Notes under the pieces: generated by a model
Seen by the model: the letters and a program-made list of their open reading frames with translations, nothing else
Databases searched by the model: none
Told to the model about the DNA's origin: nothing
Position numbers and translations under genes: made by a program
Origin: Rhodoferax sp. BAB1
GTDB lineage: Bacteria; Pseudomonadota; Gammaproteobacteria; Burkholderiales; Burkholderiaceae_C
Length of the DNA: 64,000 bases
Direction of reading: 5' to 3'
Assembly: GCF_013334205.1 (NCBI RefSeq)
Contig: NZ_CP054424.1
Span: 1,694,001 to 1,758,000 of the forward strand
Shown here: positions 48,425-57,133 of the stretch, one piece after another
How positions within the stretch are numbered: the stretch's first letter is position 1
Layout: every line of letters starts with the position of its first letter

Positions 48425-49741
48425 TTAATTGGATGGTTTCTGGAAGGGGCCCCAGTCGGGCTCGCGGATGTCGCCGCCCTGCCCGGCCAGTCTGGCCTTG
48501 ATTTTCCCGTCCAGGGTGGTCGTCATCAGGGCTTCGCGTTCCTGTTGCTTGGTCGCATAAAGAAGCAGGCGGCTGTTGGGGGCAAAACTCGGGTTTTCGT
48601 CGGCGCTGGTTTCGGTCAGCGCCGTCACATTGCCGGTGGGCAACTCCATCACGTGCAGCTTGAAGGCGCCGCTGACCCGGGAAATATAAGCCAGCCAGCG
48701 ACCGTCGGCGCTCAGGGCGGGGGAAATGTTGTAAGTGCCGGTAAACGTCACGCGCTCCGGACTGCCGCCGGCGGCGGCCGGCATGCGGTAGATCTGGGGG
48801 CTGCCGCCCCGGTCGCTGACGAAATAGATGAACTTGCCGTCGTGCGAGAAGACCGGTTCGGTGTCGATGCTGGAAGACTGGGTCAGGCGGCGCGGTTCGG
48901 CGCCGACGGTGGTGACATCCAGGGTGTAGAGCTGGGAACCCCCGTCACGGCTCAGTGTCACCGCCAGGCTGCGCCCATCGGGTGACCAGGCGGGCGCACT
49001 GTTGGAGCCACGGAAGTTGGCCACCAGGCGGCGCTTGCCGCTGGCCACGTCGTGGACATAAACCACCGGCTTGCGCGACTCAAAGGACACGTAGGCCAGT
49101 TGCCGGCCTTCGGGCGACCAGCTGGGCGAAATGATGGGCTCGGGACTGGTCAGGGCCGGCTGGGCACCCTCGCCGTCGGCATCGGCCACCCACAGGCTGT
49201 AGCGCTGGTCGGCCTTGGTGACGTAGGCGATGCGGGTGGAGAAGACGCCCTTGTCGCCGGTCAGCTTCTCATAGACGAAGTCGGCGATGCGATGCGCGGC
49301 CAGGCGCAGGTCGGCCTGGGTGACGGCATAACTCTGGCCCCCCAAGTCACGCCCGGCCACCACGTCCCAGAGGCGGAAGCGCACGTCGTAACGGCCGTCG
49401 GCCAGGCGCACGACGCTGCCAGCCACCAGGGAGTCGGCGCCGCTCTGGCGCCACAGGGCCAGATCCGGGCGGGCGTTTTCGTCCAGCGGGCCCGAGCGGG
49501 CCGCCACACCGCGGAACTGGCCACTGCGCTCCAGATCGGCCTGCACTATGGCGCTGATCTTCTGCGGTGCGGCGTCCTCGCCACGGAAAGGCGCAAAGGC
49601 GATCGGCAGCTGGGTCAGCCCCACGCCGGAGACTTCGACTCGGAACTGCGCCAGGGCCGGCATGGCCAGGCCCAGCCAGGCGCACAGCACGAGGCAACCT
49701 ATCTCAAACAGACGGGGGAGGCGGTACGGACGATGTGTCAT
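48425..49741 (-). CDS. tolB: TolB, periplasmic translocation protein of Tol-Pal
   Basis: The 438-residue periplasmic protein has a signal peptide ending near MPALAQ (about 32), an N-terminal TolB-N domain (about 33-165) and a six-bladed beta-propeller made of WD40-like repeats (SPSWSPEGRQLAYVSFES, SAPAWSPDGRSLAVTLSRDG, TEPVFSHDGKFIYFVSDRGG, ISPALSADGRWLAYISRVSG). It binds Pal and TolA. Its start overlaps the end of an upstream glycosyltransferase by 38 bp. tolQ, tolR and tolA, normally just upstream, are absent here. Confidence 0.95.
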   Translation of the reverse strand: MTHRPYRLPRLFEIGCLVLCAWLGLAMPALAQFRVEVSGVGLTQLPIAFAPFRGEDAAPQKISAIVQADLERSGQFRGVAARSGPLDENARPDLALWRQSGADSLVAGSVVRLADGRYDVRFRLWDVVAGRDLGGQSYAVTQADLRLAAHRIADFVYEKLTGDKGVFSTRIAYVTKADQRYSLWVADADGEGAQPALTSPEPIISPSWSPEGRQLAYVSFESRKPVVYVHDVASGKRRLVANFRGSNSAPAWSPDGRSLAVTLSRDGGSQLYTLDVTTVGAEPRRLTQSSSIDTEPVFSHDGKFIYFVSDRGGSPQIYRMPAAAGGSPERVTFTGTYNISPALSADGRWLAYISRVSGAFKLHVMELPTGNVTALTETSADENPSFAPNSRLLLYATKQQEREALMTTTLDGKIKARLAGQGGDIREPDWGPFQKPSN

Positions 49742-50495
49742 GGGTCTGGTTCAAACAATACAGGGCGAAATATTTGCCGAAAGCAGCCTGGGCCTGCATG
49801 GTACACACTGCGAAGCCCATGGCACCGTCCAGCAGGCCCAGGCGGAAAAAATAGCTGCGGATGAAGGCCACCACACCAGCGGCTGCGGCCCGGGCCATGC
49901 TGGTCTTCTGGCCCGCGCGATGGCGCTGCTGGGCCCAGGCCTGGCTGTACTGCTCCAGTTTGCGCCAGTAATGTGACGGTGTCGGGTAGCTGTAGTGCAG
50001 CAGGGAAGTCTTGAGCCGGCCGACCGCACCCTGCGCCACAAGCACACGCTCGTGTACCAGGTCGTCGCTGAAACGGGCGGCCTCGCGCCGGAACAGGCGC
50101 AGCACGAGGTCGGGTGTCCAGCCGCAGTGATGGATCCACTGGCCGCAGAACTGCGTCAGGCGCGGAATCTCCCAGGCCACGGCCGCACCGCCCTGCCCTT
50201 GCACCACCCGGGCGATCTCGGCCTGCAGCTCCGGCGGCACCCGCTCGTCCGCGTCTAGCGACAGCACCCAGGGGTGGCTGGCCAGGGCCAAGGCCCGGTT
50301 CTTCTGCGGCCCGAAACCCGGCCAGTCGGGCGTGATATGCACCACGGCACCCATGCGCCGCGCAATGGCCACCGTGTCATCCGTGCTGCCCGAATCCACC
50401 ACCACGACCTCGTCGGCAAAGGCGACCGAGCGCAGACAGGCCTCGATGTTGGCGGCCTCGTTTTTGGTAATGAGGATGACGGAGAGATGGGTCAA
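49704..50495 (-). CDS. Family 2 glycosyltransferase, WaaE/KdtX-like
   Basis: A 263-residue GT-A enzyme of the type that adds glucose or heptose to the LPS inner core. It shows LSVILITKNEAANIEACLRSV, VVVDSGSTDDTVAIA, ALASHPWVLSLDADERVPPELQ (DxD metal site DAD) and LVHERVLVAQGAVGRLKTSLLHYSY. The usual ATG is missing; TTG at 50495, giving LTHLSVILITKNEA, is the best start, and an ATG at 50570 would add an odd Cys-rich leader. It is divergent from msbA and runs into tolB. LPS context supports the role; the acceptor is unknown. Confidence 0.83.
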   Translation of the reverse strand: MTHLSVILITKNEAANIEACLRSVAFADEVVVVDSGSTDDTVAIARRMGAVVHITPDWPGFGPQKNRALALASHPWVLSLDADERVPPELQAEIARVVQGQGGAAVAWEIPRLTQFCGQWIHHCGWTPDLVLRLFRREAARFSDDLVHERVLVAQGAVGRLKTSLLHYSYPTPSHYWRKLEQYSQAWAQQRHRAGQKTSMARAAAAGVVAFIRSYFFRLGLLDGAMGFAVCTMQAQAAFGKYFALYCLNQTHDTSSVPPPPSV

Positions 50496-50763
50496 TTTCA
50501 GCCCGACTGAACAACAGCAGACCAGGCCAAGATACAGCCCTCTCCGCTGAAAACAAGTGTTTTGAGCCATTCGTGACTCAGGCGGGATCATACCTGCCCG
50601 TGCAGCCCGAATCGACCAGGACAACCCGATACAGTCCCTCTTGGAACAGACCGGTCTCACGGGACAATTCAGGTAGACTTGCCGGATCCATGCCGGATGC
50701 CTGTGCGCCCCTGTCGCACCCGACGAACCGACTCCCACTGCGCCATGGCATGAACGAAAAGCC

Positions 50764-52514
50764 ATGACACAAACCAGCACCGCCATCCCCAGCAATCGCG
50801 CGCTCTATTTCCGCTTGCTGGACTATGTCAAGCCGTACTGGAAACCATTTGCCCTGGCCATGCTGGGCATGATGAGCACGGCGGCCACCGAGCCGGTATT
50901 CCCGGCCATCATGAAGTACCTGCTGGACAACGGCTTCAAAACGCCGGACAGCCGTCTGGTCTGGGCCATTCCACTGGGCATCGTCGCTCTGTTCACGTTG
51001 CGTGGCGTCCTGTCCTTCTGCACCAATTACGTCATGACGTGGATTTCGACGCGGTTGGTTCTCGATCTGCGACGTGAACTGTTCGACAAAATTCTGACCC
51101 TGCCTACGCAAGTTTTTCATGAACAGTCCGCTGGCAAGCTGATCTCACGTCTGATCTATGACACGGACAATGTGAATCAGGCGGCCACCAATGTACTGGT
51201 GATCGCCGTGCGCGAATCGCTCACCGTTGTGGCCTTGCTCGGTTATCTGCTCTACCTGGACTGGAAGCTCACGGTGATCACCCTGACCATCGGGCCTTTG
51301 ATCGCCTTCATCATCAAACAACTCAGTCGTCGTATCCGGGCCGCCAGCCGCTCCAGTTTTGAAGCCCTGCGCGCCATGTCCCACACCATCGAGGAGAGCA
51401 CCGCTGCACACAAGGTGATCCGTATCTTCGGGGGGAGCGCCAGCAACGCGAACGTTTTTTCCAGGATACCGAACGCTTCCGCCGCTCGATGATGCGCGAG
51501 GCCGTGCCGGCCTCGGCTCTCACCCCGATTACGCACCTGGTCGCCTCGATTGCCGTAGCTGCCATCACATTCCTGGCCCTGAGCCAGACCACCGGCCAGG
51601 CCAGTGCGTCCGCTGGCGGTTTTATTTCATTTATTGCTGCCATGCTGCTGATGATCTCCCCCATCAAACAGCTGACGGCCATCAATCCCATCCTGCAACG
51701 CGGTTTGTCTGCCTGTGAAAGCATTTTTTATCTTCTCGACATGCCAGATGAGCTCGACCCGGGTCGGCGCGAGCTGTCCCATGCCCGTGGTCACCTTGAG
51801 TTTGATGGCGTGAGTTTCAGCTACCCCGGCTCGGAGCGGCAGGCACTTGATGAGGTGTCGTTCCATGCCGATGCCGGCCAGACCATTGCCTTGGTTGGCG
51901 CATCCGGTGGCGGCAAGACCACCATCAGCGCCCTAATCCCGCGCTTTTACCGCCCCTCGACTGGCCGCATCCTGATTGACGGGATCGACATCAACGAACT
52001 CACGCTGGCCAGCCTGCGGCACAACATCGCGCTGGTCAGCCAGGACATCGTGCTCTTCAACGACACGGTGGAAGCCAATATCGCCTTCGGCTCGCGCGAG
52101 TCGGCAACACGCGACGACGTGACCGCCGCAGCCAAGGCCGCCAATGCCTGGGACTTCATCCAGCAATTGCCAGAGGGGCTGGACACGTCCATCGGTGAAG
52201 ACGGCGCCAAGCTCTCGGGAGGCCAGCGCCAGCGTATTGCCATCGCCCGCGCCCTGCTCAAGAATGCCCCGATCCTGATCCTCGATGAAGCCACTTCTGC
52301 TCTGGACACGGAAAGTGAACGGCAGGTACAGGCCGCCTTGGCCACCTTGATGAAGAACCGTACCACCCTGGTCATCGCGCATCGACTCAGCACCATCGAA
52401 CATGCCGACCAGATCCTGGTGCTCGACCAGGGCCGCATCGTCGAGCGGGGCTCCCACGCCGAGCTGCTGGCCGCAGGTGGTTATTACGCCAACCTGAGCA
52501 GAATGCAGACATGA
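50764..52514 (+). pseudogene. msbA: MsbA, lipid A flippase (ABC transporter), reading frame broken by one base
   Basis: MsbA flips lipid A-core across the inner membrane and is normally essential. The first frame (50764-51492, 242 residues) contains TM1-TM4; the second (from 51489) contains TM5-6, QTIALVGASGGGKTT (Walker A), LSGGQRQRIAIARALL (signature) and ILDEATSALD. At 51430-51435 the run is GGGGGG: with seven G the frame continues as IRIFGGERQQRERF and a 583-residue MsbA results, the normal length. One missing G causes the break. A -1 shift or polymerase slippage on the G-run would restore it; a sequencing error is the simplest reason. Strand-adjacent LPS genes support identity. Confidence 0.9.
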
Positions 52515-53227
52515 CGATTCCCATTCTCATGTACCACCAGATCGACGAACCGCCGCCACGCGGCACGCCACTGCGCGGTCTTGTGGTCTCGCCCGGCGCC
52601 TTTGCCCGGCAGATGCGACTGATCAAACTCCTGGGCTACCGTGGTCTTTCCATGCGGGATCTGGAACCCTATCTGAAGGGTGAAAGACAGGGCAAGGTCG
52701 TTGGCATCACCTTTGACGACGGTTACCAGAACAACCTGCACAATGCGCTGCCCGTTTTGTTGAAACACGGATTCACCGCGACCGTCTATGCAGTCAGCGA
52801 CATGATTGGTGGCACCAACAGCTGGGATCATGGAATGGTCGAGGAAAAGCCCCTGATGAGCCATGCTGACTGGCAGGCCTGGCTAGCTGCAGGCATGGAC
52901 ATCGGCTCACACACACGCACGCATGCCGACCTTAACCAGTTGGATGCGACACAAGCGCGCGACCAGATCACCGGCTCCCGACAAGAACTCGAGAAGGCAC
53001 TGGGCTGCGTGGTGCGCCATTTCTGCTACCCCTATGGGCTCTTTCGCCCCGAGCACGCGCAGATGGCCGCACAGGCGGGTTATGCCACGGCAACCACAAC
53101 ACGTCGCGGGCGCGTGCAGGAAGGCGATGACCCCATGCAACTGCGCCGGGTGCTGGTGGCCCAGGCCACCAGCCTGCCCCAACTTGCCCTAAAACTGCTC
53201 ACCACCTATGAGGATCGCCGTGGCTGA
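52511..53227 (+). CDS. Polysaccharide deacetylase family protein (NodB type)
   Basis: A 238-residue cytoplasmic or periplasmic carbohydrate esterase 4 enzyme. The NodB motifs are present: PILMYHQID, VGITFDDGYQNN (metal aspartate pair, TFDDG) and IGSHTRTHADL (metal histidines HTRTH). CYPYG and ATTTRRGRVQEGDDP complete the core. No signal peptide is visible. It overlaps the msbA stop by four bases, so they are cotranslated. The next gene overlaps it too. It probably removes an acetyl or formyl group from a lipid-linked sugar of the LPS, but the substrate is inferred. Confidence 0.85.
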   Translation: MTIPILMYHQIDEPPPRGTPLRGLVVSPGAFARQMRLIKLLGYRGLSMRDLEPYLKGERQGKVVGITFDDGYQNNLHNALPVLLKHGFTATVYAVSDMIGGTNSWDHGMVEEKPLMSHADWQAWLAAGMDIGSHTRTHADLNQLDATQARDQITGSRQELEKALGCVVRHFCYPYGLFRPEHAQMAAQAGYATATTTRRGRVQEGDDPMQLRRVLVAQATSLPQLALKLLTTYEDRRG

Positions 53228-53900
53228 CATCTCTCCCCATATGTACGCAGACAAGACGGGCAACTATTTCGCCAAGGCCCGCACTGAAATTGAACCATTG
53301 CTGCCGCGCACCGAGGCTCAACCCTTGCGTGTGCTGGAAATTGGCTGTTCAGAGGGTCACACCCTTGAATGGCTTAAAAACATTGGCCGCTGTGCCTGGG
53401 CTGCGGGCGTCGAACCCTACGCGGAACTCCGCGCAACCCCTGGATCCGTCGATCGATTTTTCAAGCTGGATATTGAAGAAGCCTTGCCGGATCTGCCGTC
53501 TGCATCGGTCGACCTGATCCTGTGCCTCGATGTACTGGAACACTTGGTCGACCCGTGGAAAACCCTGCGCCGCCTCGATGCATTTCTGAAACCGGGCGGC
53601 ATGTGGATCATCAGCGTCCCCAACATCCGGAACTACCGCATCCTGTCAGATCTGGCTTTCAAGGGGCGCTTCAACTACTCCGATGACGGCATCCTGGATC
53701 GTACGCACTTGCGTTTCTTCACGCGCTCTTCGGCCATTCAACTGACAGAAACCACCGGTGCCAGAGTGCAGCAGGTTCTGATCCCTGACACACAGCGCTG
53801 GCAAAAGAGGTTGCTCGCCCGCATCGGTCTGGGTGATCTGATAGCCAAACAACTGATACTCCAAGCCGTCAAACCCTCACAACCGGACCTGGTCGATTGA
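53208..53900 (+). CDS. Class I SAM-dependent methyltransferase
   Basis: A 230-residue methyltransferase of the Methyltransf_11/23 type. SAM-binding motif I is VLEIGCSEGHTLEWL (about 43-57); motif II region is VDLILCLDVLEHLVDPW; LKPGGMWIISVPNIRNY is motif post-III. The C-terminal TRSSAIQLTETTG segment is typical of enzymes acting on sugars in polysaccharide clusters. The ATG at 53208 overlaps the deacetylase by 20 bp; a GTG at 53220 is an alternative. Substrate unknown; LPS sugar methylation is an inference from neighbours. Confidence 0.82.
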   Translation: MRIAVADISPHMYADKTGNYFAKARTEIEPLLPRTEAQPLRVLEIGCSEGHTLEWLKNIGRCAWAAGVEPYAELRATPGSVDRFFKLDIEEALPDLPSASVDLILCLDVLEHLVDPWKTLRRLDAFLKPGGMWIISVPNIRNYRILSDLAFKGRFNYSDDGILDRTHLRFFTRSSAIQLTETTGARVQQVLIPDTQRWQKRLLARIGLGDLIAKQLILQAVKPSQPDLVD

Positions 53901-53907
53901 GGTCACG

Positions 53908-54795
53908 ATGGAAGATCTTGTTCTTTACTGCAAAAGCTATCACACCGATCTCAAACGTGTCCTGCGTCTGGCCGCCTCGATCCGGCAACACAACCGGGAA
54001 CACCTGCCCTTCCACGTCTCGGTCCCCATAGCCGATCTGGCGCTTTTCCAGCACCATCTCGGCACATTGGATGTCACGCTCCACACAGACGAGGAAATTT
54101 GGCGCGCATCCCCGGGGCTTTCGCCTGAGGCCCTCTCTTCTTTACCTGGGAGTCTGTCCCAGCAGATCGTCAAATCCGAGTTCTGGCGCCTGGGCCTGGC
54201 AAATGCATATCTTTGTCTGGATTCGGACGCCTTTTTCATCAAGCCCTTTGGCAAAGAGGACTTCCTTGCGCCCGATGGAACACCCTATACCGTCATGGAC
54301 GAGGGGCATGAGATCCTCGAAGATGCCATCCACCACCGCAAGCCACAGGTTTTGGCTGCCTATCAAACCGACGCGCTCAAGGTACAACAGCTGCTCGGCC
54401 GTGCAGGACGCCTCTACAACTTCGGACCGCTGCCTGTCGTCTGGCATCGCAAAGTATGGGAAAGCCTGTACGAAAATTATCTGCTCCCGCGTGGGATCAA
54501 CTTTGCCGATGCGATCCGGGAAGCTCCCAGCGAAGCACGCTGGTATGGAGAGGCTCTGTTGCGTTACCAGGCGATCCGCTTGCTTCCCTGCCAATCCTTT
54601 TTCAAGGTCTACCACTATGCCTGGCAATATGATCGCGACAAGCGCAAGGGCATCGGCAATGCCGATCTGAGTCAGTTGTATTCTGGCGTGATCTATCAGT
54701 CTGCCTGGGAACGCGACATGGATTGGCCCAGTGAGGGCGGCCACTGGATGTCGCGTTTGGGCCGCCGGCTGCGGCGCAAACTGGGGCGCATCTAA
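53908..54795 (+). CDS. DUF6492-like glycosyltransferase-fold protein
   Basis: A 295-residue cytoplasmic protein. It begins MEDLVLYCKSYHTDLKRVLRLAASI, contains SQQIVKSEFWRL and the acidic LCLDSDAFFIKPF, which looks like a DxD metal site, then VMDEGHE and NFGPLPVVWHRKVWESLYENYL. This pattern matches DUF6492, a GT-A-like family in polysaccharide loci, from memory. It is 7 bp after the methyltransferase. It may transfer a sugar in LPS synthesis; donor and acceptor are unknown. Its base composition is lower in GC than the housekeeping genes. Confidence 0.65.
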   Translation: MEDLVLYCKSYHTDLKRVLRLAASIRQHNREHLPFHVSVPIADLALFQHHLGTLDVTLHTDEEIWRASPGLSPEALSSLPGSLSQQIVKSEFWRLGLANAYLCLDSDAFFIKPFGKEDFLAPDGTPYTVMDEGHEILEDAIHHRKPQVLAAYQTDALKVQQLLGRAGRLYNFGPLPVVWHRKVWESLYENYLLPRGINFADAIREAPSEARWYGEALLRYQAIRLLPCQSFFKVYHYAWQYDRDKRKGIGNADLSQLYSGVIYQSAWERDMDWPSEGGHWMSRLGRRLRRKLGRI

Positions 54796-54826
54796 CCGGC
54801 CTCGCCCAAGACCTGATTGCAGACGA

Positions 54827-55579
54827 ATGAACTCCACTCACCCCCCGATTCTGCTGACCTCCAGCGTTGTTGCCCACGATACCGGTGTTGCACTGAGCGA
54901 TACGCAGGAACGTACGCAACTGGCACTGGAATCCGTACGGGAATGGCTGCGCATTGACCCGGGGCTGCGCATCGTCTTGTGCGACGGTTCGGGTTTCGAT
55001 TTCTCGGAACTTGTTGCTGACCGCTTCCCCCAAGCTGACATCGAATGTCTGCCATTCCACAACGATGCAGAGCGTGTCCGGCAATTCGGGCGCGGCTATG
55101 GTGAGGGTGAAATCGTCCGGTATGCAACAAAACACTCCCGCTTCATCGCACAAGCCGGCTGCTTTGCAAAATGCACTTCCAAGCTTTGGGTAGAAAACTA
55201 TGCCGAATGCCTGAAACACTGGAACGGGAATATGCGGTTCAAGGGCGTTTTCCTGGATGTCTTCTCTCCCTGGAAAAAAACAGAATTCGCCTATATCGAC
55301 ACCCGGTTCTACATGGTCAGCTGCGATAGCTATCGCCGATATTTTGAAGATGCCCATCTGCATATCCGCAAGGAGCAGGGCCACGGCCTGGAGGAATGCT
55401 TCAGGGATGTCGTCCGTGAAAAGGCGTTGGCCCACATTCTGCTGCCCATCCCACCCGTGATTGCTGGCATAGGTGGCGGGACCGGCACTCATTACAGGAA
55501 TCCCCTCAAACGCCGTCTGAAGGAAAAGCTGCGCCTCCAGCTTGTACGAGCAAGCCGGGATCACGCGCACCTTTTCTAA
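54827..55579 (+). CDS. Unrecognised protein of the LPS cluster, possible glycosyltransferase
   Basis: A 250-residue cytoplasmic protein. It begins PPILLTSSVVAHDTGVALSDTQERTQLALESVREW, has LRIVLCDGSGFDFSE (Rossmann-like), VADRFPQADIECLPFHNDAERV, FIAQAGCFAKCTSKLWVENYAECL and YIDTRFYMVSCDSYRRYF. It resembles glycosyltransferase-fold proteins but no catalytic motif is certain. It may act with the preceding DUF6492 protein, with which it shares operon position (31 bp gap). It ends four bases into the convergent ligase gene. The start ATG at 54827 avoids an upstream extension that overlaps the previous gene. Confidence 0.58.
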   Translation: MNSTHPPILLTSSVVAHDTGVALSDTQERTQLALESVREWLRIDPGLRIVLCDGSGFDFSELVADRFPQADIECLPFHNDAERVRQFGRGYGEGEIVRYATKHSRFIAQAGCFAKCTSKLWVENYAECLKHWNGNMRFKGVFLDVFSPWKKTEFAYIDTRFYMVSCDSYRRYFEDAHLHIRKEQGHGLEECFRDVVREKALAHILLPIPPVIAGIGGGTGTHYRNPLKRRLKEKLRLQLVRASRDHAHLF

Positions 55580-57078
55580 CGGAGACCGGACTCCAGTCGC
55601 AGGCGAGCGAAAAGATAACCCAGCAGAACTGCCTGCATTTGGAGATTGTGCTCGCGATAGACCGAGTCCGCCAAGCCACGCAGGGCCCAGAACACAGCGA
55701 TGAGGAAAAGCGCCAATGCCCAGGGCCAGCGTTTCTCGTCATCCAGAGCGCGCCATCCTGTCCAGGCCAGATAGCTCAAGAGAAACGCCCAAAGCAGACT
55801 GCCCCCCCATCCCAGCGCCAGGACGGTATCCAGCCAGCCCTGGTGTGTGTGGAAGAACAGCATGACTGGAGGGTGGCCACAGCGTTCCTCGATCAGCTTC
55901 CTGTAACTATCGCGCGATCCGTCCAGGCCCCGCAGCTGTTCCAGCGCCAGCTGCCAACCGACGCGCATGAGCATGATGCGACCACCATCACCATTCAACC
56001 CATCCACCAGTGCGTCCATGTATTGAGGATCCTGTGATTCAAGATGCCTATGGATCTGGGCCCTGAGCTCGGGCGTCACCCCTTCGCACATGAATTCGAC
56101 AGGGTCTTGGACCAGGAAGGCCACTTTCACCTTGTCAAACATCAGCCCCCAGCGCATGTCCTTACGCAGGTACTGGGTCAAGAACAAAGCCAGCACCATC
56201 AACAGCACCAGCAGGAACATGGGAAGCCGATGACGCCCCCAATCTTGGGGTTGTGGTACTGCCGTTTTTTCACGACGCAGTTTGAACATGAACACTGCCA
56301 GACCCACCAGCAGCATCAGCAGTTGGTACAAGACCGAACCCCGGGAATAAGCAACCACCACACTGAGAAAACACAGGGCGATGCCTAGAGCCGACCAAGC
56401 CATCATCTTCGGACGTTGTGCCTGCCAGGCCCATAACAGGCAGACCGACAACAAAATCATCGCCTGCGTCCCCGTGTACCCAAGATTGCCATGCATTGGG
56501 TCAAAGCCGCGAAACCCCCAAGGGAAGCCCTGCCAGCTCCAGGATGCGGCAGACTGGGGATCGAGGATTTCGACCAGAACACGCCACATCGCACGAACCG
56601 GCAAATCGGTTGGAGGAGACTCGCCAAACAGGCCGGCCCAGGCCATCAGGGTCAAAAGCAGATGCAGCACCACCAGGAAGGCCGAGGCGCCGGCAAGGGC
56701 CCACAGACCGGGGCCACGCCGCCCCAACATCCAAACCGCACCCAGTCCAAGCAACCAGGCCGCAATCGACGTCCCCCATTGCGCTCCCAGGTTGCTCCAA
56801 GCCACCTCCGGTTGCCGCGCCCAGAGCGGGAAGAGACAGAGAAAAACGAACCAGGTCCACAGGGGCCAGTACGGTGTGCTCAGGAAATCCATCACGGCAT
56901 GTGCTGGTCTCGATGAGCGCCTCACCATGAAGACCAACAGCAGGACCAGCAACCCCAGCAGCAGCAGGTTACGCAAAGCGGTGGTATTGGCTACGGGAAG
57001 AATGGCCAGATATGCGAGCAACAGGAATGCATACGACCGTTGAATCCCATCCAATTTCAGGCTCTTGTTGTTTTCCAT
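55576..57078 (-). CDS. O-antigen ligase family membrane protein (WaaL/RfaL-like)
   Basis: A 500-residue inner-membrane protein with about twelve helices and a large periplasmic loop (about 300-410). It carries the Wzy_C/O-antigen ligase family pattern with GxxxxFxxHTHQGWLDTVLALGWGG region (here LFFHTHQGWLDTVLALG), where the histidine is catalytic in WaaL. It would join O-antigen to lipid A-core in the periplasm, or polymerise O-units. It starts MENNKSLKLDGIQRSYAFLLLAYLA after AGGGTGA. It converges with the upstream plus-strand operon and follows a glycosyltransferase on its own strand by 55 bp. Confidence 0.83.
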   Translation of the reverse strand: MENNKSLKLDGIQRSYAFLLLAYLAILPVANTTALRNLLLLGLLVLLLVFMVRRSSRPAHAVMDFLSTPYWPLWTWFVFLCLFPLWARQPEVAWSNLGAQWGTSIAAWLLGLGAVWMLGRRGPGLWALAGASAFLVVLHLLLTLMAWAGLFGESPPTDLPVRAMWRVLVEILDPQSAASWSWQGFPWGFRGFDPMHGNLGYTGTQAMILLSVCLLWAWQAQRPKMMAWSALGIALCFLSVVVAYSRGSVLYQLLMLLVGLAVFMFKLRREKTAVPQPQDWGRHRLPMFLLVLLMVLALFLTQYLRKDMRWGLMFDKVKVAFLVQDPVEFMCEGVTPELRAQIHRHLESQDPQYMDALVDGLNGDGGRIMLMRVGWQLALEQLRGLDGSRDSYRKLIEERCGHPPVMLFFHTHQGWLDTVLALGWGGSLLWAFLLSYLAWTGWRALDDEKRWPWALALFLIAVFWALRGLADSVYREHNLQMQAVLLGYLFARLRLESGLR

Positions 57079-57133
57079 TCACCCTCCTCGGGGAGACAAC
57101 GCAACAGTGTTGGCATCGCTCCTCCTCGTTTTT

